From Neobacillus sp. PS3-40 (GTDB taxonomy: Bacteria; Bacillota; Bacilli; Bacillales; Cytobacillaceae): a stretch of DNA of 64,000 bases. The stretch covers positions 930,001-994,000 of the forward strand of contig NZ_CP133266.1 in the NCBI RefSeq assembly GCF_030915485.1, in the 5' to 3' direction. The number at the start of each line of letters is the position of its first letter. Position 1 is the stretch's first letter. The notes beneath the pieces were generated by a model. That model was not told where the DNA came from and made no database searches. It saw only the letters and a program-made list of their open reading frames with translations. The position numbers and the translations under genes are program-made. Below, one piece after another: positions 49,001 through 58,198 of this stretch.

Positions 49001-49675
49001 CTAAACCTCCAGCACATATTCTATTAATAGAAAACATAGGACAAAAAAGATTACATCATAGGCTGATACCAGTTGGATCCATGCCATCGCACTCGACAAC
49101 TTTTCCATATTCGTCAAGATAATTCTAGTTGCTTGAACAACCCCAATTAAAATTGGGCTTGTTATTGGGAAAAGAAGCAATGGGAGGAGCATTTCACTAC
49201 TTTTTGAATTAGCCGCTAGCGCTGCCAAAAAAGTACCTATACTGATAAATCCAAAACTCCCTATAAACATTATTAAGATAAAATAAGGGATACTACCCAG
49301 AACTTGAAAATTAAATAATAAGAAAAGAAATGGGATTGACACCAGTTCCACCACAAGCATCATCGTGAAATTAGCTAAAAACTTCCCTAAAAAAACACTT
49401 GAAGCATCCATCGGTGCAATCAATAAACCTTGCATAGTATCATTTCGCTGTTCCGATATAAATGAGCGATTTAGCCCCAAGATTCCCGAGAACACGACTA
49501 TAACCCATATTACCCCTGGAATTACTGCCTTTGTGGTATTATTTGCTGGATCGAAAGCAAAACTAAAAACTAAGATCACCAATCCCGCAAAAATAATCAT
49601 TGTTGTAAGGACCTGCTTCGTCTTTAGTTCTGAATATAAATCTTTTTTCGCAAGTAGGAGGGCTGTTTTAATCAT
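49001..49675 (-). CDS. ccmB: Heme exporter membrane subunit CcmB
   Basis: 224 residues, six membrane helices, CcmB family (SELKTKQVLTTMIIFAGLV near the N-terminus, SEMLLPLLLFPITSPILIG near residue 165). Permease partner of the CcmA ATPase; together they release holo-CcmE from CcmC. ATG overlaps the ccmA stop (ATGA). Confidence 0.92.
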   Translation of the reverse strand: MIKTALLLAKKDLYSELKTKQVLTTMIIFAGLVILVFSFAFDPANNTTKAVIPGVIWVIVVFSGILGLNRSFISEQRNDTMQGLLIAPMDASSVFLGKFLANFTMMLVVELVSIPFLFLLFNFQVLGSIPYFILIMFIGSFGFISIGTFLAALAANSKSSEMLLPLLLFPITSPILIGVVQATRIILTNMEKLSSAMAWIQLVSAYDVIFFVLCFLLIEYVLEV

Positions 49676-50376
49676 GATACCCCCTCCACTTGATACTGAT
49701 ATTTTTCAGAAACAAAGTTCAAGGCTTTTTCCTCAAGTCTAAAGTCATCGACCTTCTTTCCATTTTTAATAATGATAATCCGATCACATATTTCAGCAGC
49801 CTGTTTAAAATCATGTGTAACCATTAGCGTTGTCGTTCCTTTCGCCTTCATGGAGAGGATAACATTGTTTAGAATGGAAATAGCCCCTTGATCTAAGCCT
49901 GTGTGCGGTTCGTCTAAAAGCAGTAATTCTGGTTCATGAACAATTGCTCTTGCAATAGCAATCCTTTGAATCATACCTCGTGAAAAATTTTTAACAGGTT
50001 CATTTAGAAAGAAGGAAAGACCTACTTCTTTCACCAACTCTATTGCTCTTTCTTCTGCCTTCGAAACACCATATAATTTTCCGTAAAATACAAGGTTTTC
50101 TAGTGGTGAATAGTTTTCATAAAGCAAACTGGAATGGGGTAAATATCCAAAGATTTTTTTGATATCTAGATGATTTTTTTTCAAATCCAGACCATTAATT
50201 TTTACGGAGCCAGATGTCGGCTTAATTAAAGTTGCTAACACTTTTAAAAGTGTGCTCTTTCCAGCCCCGTTTGGGCCAAGAATCGCAACTGTTTCCCCTT
50301 TTCTTATTGAAAGGTCAATGCCACGTAAGATTAATTTATTATCTGCTTGCTTAGTAAGTTTTTTTATCTCAATCAT
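49672..50376 (-). CDS. ccmA: ABC ATPase CcmA
   Basis: 234 residues from ATG 50376 (MIEIKKLTKQADNK), with GAGGG 7 nt ahead. Walker A GPNGAGKST, signature FSRGMIQR, Walker B LLLLDEP and switch His VTHDF. The signature RGM form is typical of CcmA-like exporters. Drives CcmB. Confidence 0.92.
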   Translation of the reverse strand: MIEIKKLTKQADNKLILRGIDLSIRKGETVAILGPNGAGKSTLLKVLATLIKPTSGSVKINGLDLKKNHLDIKKIFGYLPHSSLLYENYSPLENLVFYGKLYGVSKAEERAIELVKEVGLSFFLNEPVKNFSRGMIQRIAIARAIVHEPELLLLDEPHTGLDQGAISILNNVILSMKAKGTTTLMVTHDFKQAAEICDRIIIIKNGKKVDDFRLEEKALNFVSEKYQYQVEGVS

Positions 50377-50400
50377 GTGTAGTCCCTCACATTCCAACTA

Positions 50401-51393
50401 CTACTCTACAAATTTACGTAAATTTATTTTTACCTGAACGAGATGTTCTTTATAAGCTTCAAGCTTTTTATGATAATCTTCTTCGGAAATATTCCCACTA
50501 TTATGGGATTCTTCCAACTCTAAAATCTTATCCATAATTACTTTTTGCTTAGACATTAATAGTTTAAAAGCTTTTTCTTCCTTATCTGCCCCTACTCTAA
50601 GGTCCTCCAATTTTGCTTTCCTTCTAAAGTAAACATAGTAGGATATTCCAGCAATAATAATGGCAAGAATAACAATCAAAAAGATATGTGGATTAAAGTT
50701 ATGCAAGGGAGACTGTTCCCAAATTCTGATATGTCCAGGATTATGAAAAGCTGGTGCAGATCTTGTAACTGAATTTGCTTCTCCATTATTACTTTTTGAT
50801 TGTGCCTGTCCTGTTGAAGCTGATGGCGGCTGTTTGTCTTTATTGTAGACCATTGTAAAAGCCTTGTTTACTTGCATTCCTTCTACACTGTATTCCCAAT
50901 AATTTTTATTATCAAAATTGTAAAGTCCCTGATTTGAAGATTCTACACCATTAAACTCTGCACTACCCATCCCCTCTGGAATAAGTACCTGCATAATTTG
51001 CACAGGATAATCGAATGTTATCTTGATTTCTTTCCCTTTTGGAATTTTATAGCTGTATTGCAATCCAACACTTTGATTTGCAGGGATAGGGTTTATTGTG
51101 AAAAATCCATTATCAACCTTTTTGATAGGCATTTTACTATCTAGAAATTTAAAATCCGTTGCTTCACTGGGTAGCGTAACCTTTAAAACTCCTTCATTTC
51201 CGTCACCCTTAAATTCTTCAGTTGATTTATTTGTATAGTCTGCCATGACTGAGATATTGGTTGAACCATCCTCAGCTGGACTTACAACAATATAATTCAT
51301 ATCAATTGAAACTTTTGATGTGGATGCGGCAAATCCAGTCAACGGGATTAGCAAGATAAGTCCTAGGAAGAGGACTGTGATTTTTTTAATCAC
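50401..51393 (-). CDS. Uncharacterised anchored extracytoplasmic protein in the ccm operon
   Basis: 330 residues: signal peptide (1-22), beta-rich outside domain (about 25-185), Ser/Asn/Gln-rich linker, one membrane helix (about 240-262), and a cytoplasmic coiled-coil tail with a helical hairpin (SGNISEEDYHKKLEAYK). Same architecture as the 54774-55814 product. Not a named Ccm component. Overlaps ccmI-like by 4 nt and ends 24 bp before ccmA, so a role in heme or cytochrome maturation is inferred from position. Confidence 0.7.
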   Translation of the reverse strand: MIKKITVLFLGLILLIPLTGFAASTSKVSIDMNYIVVSPAEDGSTNISVMADYTNKSTEEFKGDGNEGVLKVTLPSEATDFKFLDSKMPIKKVDNGFFTINPIPANQSVGLQYSYKIPKGKEIKITFDYPVQIMQVLIPEGMGSAEFNGVESSNQGLYNFDNKNYWEYSVEGMQVNKAFTMVYNKDKQPPSASTGQAQSKSNNGEANSVTRSAPAFHNPGHIRIWEQSPLHNFNPHIFLIVILAIIIAGISYYVYFRRKAKLEDLRVGADKEEKAFKLLMSKQKVIMDKILELEESHNSGNISEEDYHKKLEAYKEHLVQVKINLRKFVE

Positions 51394-51764
51394 TTTCCTT
51401 CCCCCTTTTTCTTCTTATAGCTTTGCATCGTCGCTTCTATTTCTCGTTCCACTTCCAACATTAAATCTTTATCGACATGATTATCGACGAGAGATTCTTC
51501 TTCTTTCATAATGCTAGAAATTTGTGTTTCATATTGGCTTTTTAAATTTTTGTAATCAACGTGAGATATTTTATCCATCTTATACTCAAACTCAATCTCA
51601 TTGAGGGTTGTTAACAGCGATTCCTTGATCTGTGCCGAATCCTGCCCCGTAGTATTCAAACCCAAATATGCTTCCCATTTAAACAGGGGGGAGATAATAA
51701 GGAAAAGACATCCCAGTGCTAGAACAGCGGTAAATACCATTGAAATGATTGAAATATCCTGCAT
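51390..51764 (-). CDS. ccmI: CcmI-like cytochrome c maturation protein (N-terminal type)
   Basis: 124 residues: one or two hydrophobic stretches (6-28), then helices with KESLLTTLNEIEFEYKMDKI followed by SHVDYKNLKSQYE, matching the CcmI pattern LLxxLxELExDxxxGKLSxxDYxxLKxxYE. It lacks the TPR domain of proteobacterial CcmI, as in shorter Gram-positive and archaeal forms. The family helps present apocytochrome to the lyase CcmF/CcmH. Confidence 0.75.
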   Translation of the reverse strand: MQDISIISMVFTAVLALGCLFLIISPLFKWEAYLGLNTTGQDSAQIKESLLTTLNEIEFEYKMDKISHVDYKNLKSQYETQISSIMKEEESLVDNHVDKDLMLEVEREIEATMQSYKKKKGEGK

Positions 51765-51779
51765 TTTTTAGTTCACATC

Positions 51780-52298
51780 CTAAAGATACTTTTTTCGTTC
51801 CTCATCAATCATGGAAGAAAGAATTTCACTTTCTACTTCATTCTGTTCATTATCAAACTCATTCTCAACAGATTGTTCATCCGTTCCTTTTTTCTTTACC
51901 CATTTTCGTATGACGAAGTACAATGTCCCTGCTGCCCCAAAGAGAATTACAAACGGAAGGACCCATACTGTTAAACTAAATCCACTTTTCTCCGGTGCAG
52001 TTAAAATCTCTTCTCCATAAATATTGATATAGTATTTACGGATTTTATCCTTATCCCAGCCTTTATTCATCATGCCTACCAAGTCTTTTTTAAATTGTTT
52101 CGTGAGGTTACATGTATTTGGATCACATTCAAAATGATCCTGACCACAGCCACATGTGCAAGAGAACTGTGAGGCAACTGCTTTAAATTCAGCTGATTTA
52201 TAGTCAATTTGCTTTGCTGCTTCTACCCGTATAAATGAACCTTGGAAAATAAACAATAGTAAGAGAAGAGCTATGCCTGCTTTATTTTTCACAATCAA
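51780..52298 (-). CDS. ccmH: CcmH-like thiol protein with CxCGCG motif
   Basis: 172 residues: signal peptide (1-27), a three-helix-type outside domain with FSCTCGCGQDHFECDPNTC (Cys47, 49, 51, 58, 63), then KDLVGMMNKGWDKDKIRKYYINIYGEEIL and a C-terminal membrane helix (about 107-130). The latter part is the clear CcmH/CycL signature; the usual LRCxxCQ redox motif is replaced by the Cys-rich CxCGCG. Acts with CcmF and CcmI in heme ligation. Overlaps ccmF by 4 nt. Confidence 0.85.
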   Translation of the reverse strand: MIVKNKAGIALLLLLFIFQGSFIRVEAAKQIDYKSAEFKAVASQFSCTCGCGQDHFECDPNTCNLTKQFKKDLVGMMNKGWDKDKIRKYYINIYGEEILTAPEKSGFSLTVWVLPFVILFGAAGTLYFVIRKWVKKKGTDEQSVENEFDNEQNEVESEILSSMIDEERKKYL

Positions 52299-54280
52299 GC
52301 CACCTCTTTACGTACTCCAGTGTATCTCGGAGTAATGTTATGGTATTTTCCATTCCAAACGGCAAACAGTGCACCGAGAACAATCATGAAAGAACCTATC
52401 CATAACCAATCCATCATAGGGTTCACTTTTACGAGGAAAGTGGCCTTTCCATCATTTTCCCAAGCACTTAAAACAATGTACAAGTCCTCTTTCAAGGAAG
52501 AAATGATAGCAACCTCTGATGAAGGCTGACTCTCCGTATTAGCATAGAACACCTTTTTAGGTTCAAATGAGCCTAGCTTTTTACCATCTTTAAAGACTTC
52601 TACATCCGCAAAAACAACGTCATTTACACCCTCTTTTTTCTGGTCCAGACGTTCATAATTAATTCGATAGTCTTTAATTTCAATTGATTTTCCAAGGGCA
52701 ATTGTCTTCATTGTTTGCAAGTCATAGTTTTGAGAACCAATTATCCCCATTGTGATGCATGCAATTCCAAGATGAACAAGATATCCACCATACCGGCGAC
52801 GATTTTTAACCATCAACCGATAAAGGGCTACGAAAGGATTTTCGCCAGTCATCTTTCTTCTAGCTTTAACTCCTCTATAAAACTCTAAAAAGTGAGTTAC
52901 CAATAATAGAATAATAACTCCATAACCGATAACTGCCCAAGCTTTCTGAATGCCTAGAATAACCATTAAAATCATGCCAATAACAGCGAGCGAAGCCGGA
53001 ATTAAAAAGTTTTTCTTTAAATTCTTTACACTCGATTTTTGCCAGGCAAGCATTGGACAAACTGCCATTACAAACATCATACACAATAGAATTGGTGCTT
53101 CAACCGTGTTAAAGAATGGGATCCCAACTGTTACTTTTGTTCCCCTCACAGCCTCAGAAACTAATGGGAAAATGGTTCCCCAAAAAACGGCAAATGCTGC
53201 ACCAAGCAATAATAGATTGTTTACTAAGAAAGAACTTTCTTTTGAAATAAATGAATTGAATTCCCCTGCACTTCTTTTCAGCAAGTTATACCGACTCATT
53301 AATACATAAAGAGAGCCAATTACAGCTACCCCCATGAACACTAAGAAATATAAACCCAAATTTGAGTTTGAGAACGCATGTACAGATGTTAGAACACCGC
53401 TTCGGACTAAGAATGTACCAAAAAGAGTTAAAGCGTATGAAATAATAATTAAGCTGATATTCCAAACCTTTAGCATATTTTTCCGTTCCTGAATCATGAC
53501 TGAGTGCAAGAAGGCTGTTGCTGTTAGCCATGGCATAAAAGAAGCATTTTCAACCGGATCCCATGCCCAGTAGCCACCCCAACCAAGTTCTACGTAAGCC
53601 CATTGACCACCAAAAATATTTCCTAAGCTTAAAAACAACCATGCAATGATCGTCCAACGTCTCGTCATTTTAATCCAAAAATCGTCTACATTTTTCATGA
53701 TAAGAGCTGCTATTGAAAATGCAAACGGAACAGCAAGACCAACATACCCAAGGTACAGTGTAACTGGATGAATAATCATCCCTGGGTTTTGTAGCATTGG
53801 GTTTAGCCCTTTTCCTTCTGCGGGAACTATATCCATTAGAGCAAATGGTTTAGCTACAAATCCGAGAATAAGGAAAAAGAAAACTGTATTAGCCAATAGA
53901 ATGGACATAATATATGGAACCATAGGATTTCCCTTCATTTTTCTTGAGAAGGTGATCATGATCATATAGAGTGTTAAAAAGAATGTCCATAATAGTAATG
54001 AACCAGCGTTACCTGCCCATAATGCGGTTAGCTTATAGACGATTGGAAGCTCACTGCTTGTGTAATCAACGACATATTCATAATTAAAGTTTGAAGAACC
54101 TAATAGATAAAACAGCGCAAGCATTGCAAGCCCTGCACAGATAAAAACTGAAATGATTCCACCTTTGCCGCTATTAATAAACTTTTGATTTTTCGTGCTT
54201 ATTCCCAACGTCATGATGAGAAGGGAATAGACTGCCATAGCCAAGCCTATATATATGGTTGCATTTGCAAATAAGTACAT
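52295..54280 (-). CDS. ccmF: Cytochrome c heme lyase subunit CcmF
   Basis: 661 residues, about 14-15 membrane helices, with the hallmark WGGYWAWDPVENASFMPWL (WWD domain) near residue 235 and the extracytoplasmic C-terminal domain (about 490-635). CcmF takes heme from CcmE and joins it to CxxCH cysteines. Its presence, not ResB/ResC alone, defines System I. Confidence 0.95.
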   Translation of the reverse strand: MYLFANATIYIGLAMAVYSLLIMTLGISTKNQKFINSGKGGIISVFICAGLAMLALFYLLGSSNFNYEYVVDYTSSELPIVYKLTALWAGNAGSLLLWTFFLTLYMIMITFSRKMKGNPMVPYIMSILLANTVFFFLILGFVAKPFALMDIVPAEGKGLNPMLQNPGMIIHPVTLYLGYVGLAVPFAFSIAALIMKNVDDFWIKMTRRWTIIAWLFLSLGNIFGGQWAYVELGWGGYWAWDPVENASFMPWLTATAFLHSVMIQERKNMLKVWNISLIIISYALTLFGTFLVRSGVLTSVHAFSNSNLGLYFLVFMGVAVIGSLYVLMSRYNLLKRSAGEFNSFISKESSFLVNNLLLLGAAFAVFWGTIFPLVSEAVRGTKVTVGIPFFNTVEAPILLCMMFVMAVCPMLAWQKSSVKNLKKNFLIPASLAVIGMILMVILGIQKAWAVIGYGVIILLLVTHFLEFYRGVKARRKMTGENPFVALYRLMVKNRRRYGGYLVHLGIACITMGIIGSQNYDLQTMKTIALGKSIEIKDYRINYERLDQKKEGVNDVVFADVEVFKDGKKLGSFEPKKVFYANTESQPSSEVAIISSLKEDLYIVLSAWENDGKATFLVKVNPMMDWLWIGSFMIVLGALFAVWNGKYHNITPRYTGVRKEVA

Positions 54281-54306
54281 TTCGTCACCTTCTTAAATGT
54301 GGCATC

Positions 54307-54759
54307 TTATTTATCTTTTAGCTTTTTATCGAGTATTTCTGCATGTTTTTTTGGATCGTAATTTTTCATATCTTTACCTTCATACTTGGATGGACATCTT
54401 GTTTTAACAGATTCAGCCTTGAAATTATTGTTTCCTGTCGGAGAACCTTGCAGAATACAAATTACCCCTTCAGAGAAATTATCCGGTTTAACTCCGTCAT
54501 AGCTAACATGTAAAATATTCTGATGAGAATCTTTTAGATCAAACTTTAATTGAATTTTATCTGGATTCCACTTTATTGATTTTTCAACTAACAAGCCTTC
54601 AACCGTAACAAAGTCATCTTTGTGCTGGTCCTGTGTAGCTACAAGTTGCTTCATTGTTAATTCAATCCCACTTGATCCCGGCGTTGCTGCCATTAATAGG
54701 AAAACAATTGCACCCGCGATGATAAAACCACCCAATAAAATGATCGTGTTTTTCTTCAT
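54307..54759 (-). CDS. ccmE: Heme chaperone CcmE, Cys-type (CxxxY)
   Basis: 150 residues from ATG 54759. One N-terminal membrane helix (6-24) and an OB-fold. The C-terminal heme-binding motif is RCPSKYEG (Cys122, Tyr126), a CxxxY motif in place of the HxxxY (His) of proteobacterial CcmE. This variant is known from archaea and some delta-proteobacteria (System I*). It receives heme from CcmC and hands it to CcmF. Confidence 0.9.
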   Translation of the reverse strand: MKKNTIILLGGFIIAGAIVFLLMAATPGSSGIELTMKQLVATQDQHKDDFVTVEGLLVEKSIKWNPDKIQLKFDLKDSHQNILHVSYDGVKPDNFSEGVICILQGSPTGNNNFKAESVKTRCPSKYEGKDMKNYDPKKHAEILDKKLKDK

Positions 54760-54773
54760 ACCATTCACCCTCT

Positions 54774-55814
54774 TTAAATTAATTTTTTCATTTCTTCTTC
54801 ATAGGTTTCTTGATCAATCTTTCCGTTTAACAATTTCTTACGTAGTTCCTTTTTTTCTTCGGTATTGGCGAATTTACTTTCTTTTTTTACGGTTGGTTTC
54901 TTAGATTGGTTTTTATTCGATTTATTAGCATTGTTTGTGATCGTTTTTTGCGGTTTTTGATTACCCTTTAAGCCAAGGAAAACAAATACTCCAGCAATGA
55001 TGATAGCAAGCCCGATAATAGACGCGCCTCCAACTCCAATAATTGGGCGTTTGACATTCTTATTGTCGTTTGTACCTGTAGAAGTCGTTCCGTCATGGTT
55101 TGCATCTTTTGGTGGCTGTTGTTTGTTGATTACTGACATAGTTGAATCATTATTTACTTTCTGATAGGTGAAGGAATATTTAAGATTATTGCCCTTTTTA
55201 AGATCTTTGTATTGGTAATAATAAAGTTCTTCTCCATACTCGCTTTTAGAATTACTTTGAGCCTTTGGTTCGATAACAATATTTTTTGCATCCATTGGTG
55301 CAAAAAAAGTAACATTTAGTTGGTCGATGTCAGCTCCATTTGTTAGTTCATATTTAAAGCTTTTCTGATCTTTTACCTCAATAGAATTCACGTAATACTC
55401 AACTACGAAATTATAAGTCTCATCTTTTTTAATAGGCTTTACTGGTTTCCAAGATACAATCCCTTTTTCTTTATCTACGTCATAGGGACGTTCCACTTCA
55501 GCTTTGTTCACATCTGGAAATTCAGCTGTTAGATTGATTTGAAAGTTTTTCTCCTTTGTTGGAACAGGTATTTCAATTTTCCCATCATAGTCTTGACCGC
55601 TCTTGTTTGTAATCGTCCCATACTCAGCTACAAGTAATGAAGGTAGTTCTTTAGGCCAATCTTTTGGATAATCAAATTCAGGCATAACCCGAACATCCAT
55701 TTCCTTGTACGGAAATTTCTCTGTTTGAAAGGAAGTTTCAGCACTTGCCAATCCTATGACCAAGTTTGATAAAAAGGTTGTAATAACGAGTAAAGCTAAC
55801 AACTTCTTTAGCAT
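54774..55814 (-). CDS. Uncharacterised anchored extracytoplasmic protein, first gene of the ccm operon
   Basis: 346 residues: signal peptide (1-25), beta-rich outside domain (about 27-220), linker, one membrane helix (about 258-278), a Lys/Asn-rich stretch and a C-terminal SHOCT-like helical hairpin (EKKELRKKLLNGKIDQETYE). Same architecture as 50401-51393, suggesting paralogues. It lies 14 bp ahead of ccmE. Function unknown; scaffold or assembly role in cytochrome maturation inferred. Confidence 0.7.
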   Translation of the reverse strand: MLKKLLALLVITTFLSNLVIGLASAETSFQTEKFPYKEMDVRVMPEFDYPKDWPKELPSLLVAEYGTITNKSGQDYDGKIEIPVPTKEKNFQINLTAEFPDVNKAEVERPYDVDKEKGIVSWKPVKPIKKDETYNFVVEYYVNSIEVKDQKSFKYELTNGADIDQLNVTFFAPMDAKNIVIEPKAQSNSKSEYGEELYYYQYKDLKKGNNLKYSFTYQKVNNDSTMSVINKQQPPKDANHDGTTSTGTNDNKNVKRPIIGVGGASIIGLAIIIAGVFVFLGLKGNQKPQKTITNNANKSNKNQSKKPTVKKESKFANTEEKKELRKKLLNGKIDQETYEEEMKKLI

Positions 55815-56041
55815 AATAATCCTCCTTGAAATGGAAAACTTATCGAATAGTAAATACCATTTTCCACTATAGTCCTCTTTGAAATAAATATAATCGTAAA
55901 CTAACCTGTATAGATGATTTACTCTTGAACATTTTGTTAAAGGGGCTAAATCGTTACGTTTTTGTCAAAAAAACACCACAAATTGTTCACATTTGGTAAT
56001 AGTGTAGGTAGTTGGAATTAACAACGCGTATTTATCAGATA

Positions 56042-57328
56042 TTATTTCACTGCTGGAATATGTATTTCAATTTTAGTTCCTTCATAGTGGGCTGATTTTA
56101 TATAAAGATTTCCTTGAATACTGTCGATCCTATCCTTTAAAATAACAAGTCCATTTCCATGATATTTTCTTTTATAGTTCATAGAAGGGTCAAAGCCGAT
56201 TCCATCATCTTCGATTGAAAGCACCAGACTATTTTCTTTATGTATACAGTTCAACCAGACATTCTTTGCTTCAGAATGCTTTCGAATATTGTTAAATATT
56301 TCTTGAAAAACCCTTGTTAGTTGTACCATTTGTTCATCCGTCAGTTGGATCTTATCAAAGCTACTATGGTCTACAAAAACATGAATTCCATATGACATTT
56401 GAAAATCTTGCGTGTATTTCCATATCCATTCAGCAAGTGATTCTTTATAACCATTTATATCCCTAAGCTGATCTATCGCCTCCCTAAGTTCTACATAAGA
56501 ATCTTGAACCGCCTCACTAGCCACTTCAATTTCTTGCATGGCTTTTTCTAATTCATTATTTTTAATCATCTTTTTCAAGCGGTGCAATTGAATATTAATA
56601 AATCCAATACTTTGAGCAAGTCCATCATGTATTTCTCCTGAGATTCTCTTTCTTTCAATAATTGTTGCTTGATTTTCAATTTGTCGATATAAATTTTTAT
56701 TTTCTAAATAAATCGAAAGCATTCCTACAATTGCAGAAAATATTTTCTTTTTATCTTCTGTTAAAACATACTTTGATCTACTCCCAAACAACAAACCTCC
56801 TAATACCTTCTGGTTGTAGATTAATGGAACAGAGTAAATTGAAATTAATTTTTCAGTGTTAAGTAAAGTAAAATCCTGTGATTCAAAAGGGGTCTTTTCT
56901 AATTGGGAAAATTCCTCTACAAAAATGGGGCGTCCCCATTTGATTGTATGACTCATCACAGCACCGTGTTCCTCATAATTTTTTTCAGGATGTAAACTTC
57001 CAATTCCACTTGTACTATTCATTGCAGACTCACTAGAACGATACACGATAAATTCGGTTTCTGTAATGGACTTAATTTCTTCTAGAATTGAAATAGGAAT
57101 GCCTTTTTCCACCGTCATAGTTTGCAACTTTCCTTCAAGTCTATATAACTTTTCATTTTTTTCCTTTTGCATATTCGCTCTTCTATGTAACATGAATACT
57201 TTTAGTAATAAAGCAGTTTCGGCAAAAGCAATAAATACAGAAACGAAGATATTTTCAATGAATACGGTTAAGAAAATAATAATTAGGAGGATAGCAATAT
57301 AAATATTCCTTTTGGATATACTTTTCAT
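56042..57328 (-). CDS. Membrane sensor histidine kinase, GAF and HisKA_3 type
   Basis: 428 residues from ATG 57328, with AGGAGG 6 nt ahead. Two N-terminal membrane helices (about 8-50), a GAF-like domain (about 70-215), HisKA_3 phosphoacceptor in RKRISGEIHDGLAQSIGF (near residue 235) and HATPase (NNIRKHSEAKNV, EDDGIGFD). NarX/DegS-type class. Probably pairs with the LuxR-type regulator at 58784. It sits between the cytochrome gene and the ccm operon, so it likely controls them; signal unknown. Confidence 0.9.
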   Translation of the reverse strand: MKSISKRNIYIAILLIIIFLTVFIENIFVSVFIAFAETALLLKVFMLHRRANMQKEKNEKLYRLEGKLQTMTVEKGIPISILEEIKSITETEFIVYRSSESAMNSTSGIGSLHPEKNYEEHGAVMSHTIKWGRPIFVEEFSQLEKTPFESQDFTLLNTEKLISIYSVPLIYNQKVLGGLLFGSRSKYVLTEDKKKIFSAIVGMLSIYLENKNLYRQIENQATIIERKRISGEIHDGLAQSIGFINIQLHRLKKMIKNNELEKAMQEIEVASEAVQDSYVELREAIDQLRDINGYKESLAEWIWKYTQDFQMSYGIHVFVDHSSFDKIQLTDEQMVQLTRVFQEIFNNIRKHSEAKNVWLNCIHKENSLVLSIEDDGIGFDPSMNYKRKYHGNGLVILKDRIDSIQGNLYIKSAHYEGTKIEIHIPAVK

Positions 57329-57485
57329 ACTCTCCCTCCTCATAATTGCTATCTAATGATTACTATAAACTTTATCTATTTTTACCAGTTCCAATGAAAA
57401 TGAACTTTTTGTTAATTTTTGGTTTCAATCGTTAAATTGTTCATTAAATTACCTAAATTGTCTATTTTTATCAATTTTACTCTTT

Positions 57486-57527
57486 AAAATAAAAGCCCTG
57501 GATCCTTCAATGGATACAGGGCTTTTG
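57486..57527 (-). terminator. Terminator of the selenoprotein-cytochrome unit
   Basis: AAAAGCCCTG / CAGGGCTTTT stem, loop GATCCTTCAATGGATA, T-rich on both sides. Confidence 0.85.
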
Positions 57528-57530
57528 TCT

Positions 57531-58187
57531 TTACTTTTTTTGAAATGTACGGACATATGTAACAACATCTGTAATATCATCTTTTTTTAACTGACGTACA
57601 CCTTCTAGACCTTTTAAGGAGGGGCCCATACGGGTATCTTCACGTCCATAAGCAGTAGCATTCCAAATTTGTTGGTCTGTTGTATATTTTAAGAATTGTG
57701 GACTCGCAAGTGATGTTCCCATATTTAGTTTACCGGCACCTTGTTCACCATGGCAGCTGAGACAATACAAGTTATACAATTTATTACCATTTTCAAGATT
57801 ACCAGCAATGGTTTTGGGAGCAGTTAATTTTAAGTCCTCTGTTTGCCAATCCCTTATATATGCAACCATATTAGTTAAATCCTTTTCTGAAACCATTGAA
57901 CCAAAGCCTGGCATAGCCGTTCCTTCTCTTCCATATTTAACGCTGTTATATATGTCTTTGTCTGTAAAAGCACTTAAAAAATGTTGGTTGTTAAGTGCCG
58001 TGCCTGCTTTTGCTCCCTCACCTTTTCCAGTTTCACCGTGACAAGCAATACATTGTTGGTTATATACCTTTTCTCCAGCTGCTATAGCTTTTGGATCCTT
58101 GTTATCTTTTAAACTATTATTGCTATACACTACAATAATGCCAATTATTACGATAAGAAGATAACTGCCGATTAAAACTTTTTTCAT
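57531..58187 (-). CDS. Membrane-anchored diheme cytochrome c
   Basis: 218 residues: N-terminal anchor (about 4-21) and two class I cytochrome c domains with CIACH (Cys46, Cys49, His50) and CLSCH (Cys142, Cys145, His146). Axial Met candidates lie in TAMPGFG and RMGPSL. Acts outside the membrane as an electron carrier. Follows the PCYCGC lipoprotein by 11 bp in one unit. It is the most obvious client in this window for the neighbouring ccm system. Confidence 0.93.
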   Translation of the reverse strand: MKKVLIGSYLLIVIIGIIVVYSNNSLKDNKDPKAIAAGEKVYNQQCIACHGETGKGEGAKAGTALNNQHFLSAFTDKDIYNSVKYGREGTAMPGFGSMVSEKDLTNMVAYIRDWQTEDLKLTAPKTIAGNLENGNKLYNLYCLSCHGEQGAGKLNMGTSLASPQFLKYTTDQQIWNATAYGREDTRMGPSLKGLEGVRQLKKDDITDVVTYVRTFQKK

Positions 58188-58198
58188 GGGTCACCCCT

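Noticed and set aside
55815-56041. Promoter and Fnr-like site ahead of the ccm operon
   Set aside because: TTGACA is present but no acceptable -10 at 16-18 bp, and the TGTGA half-site lacks a partner.
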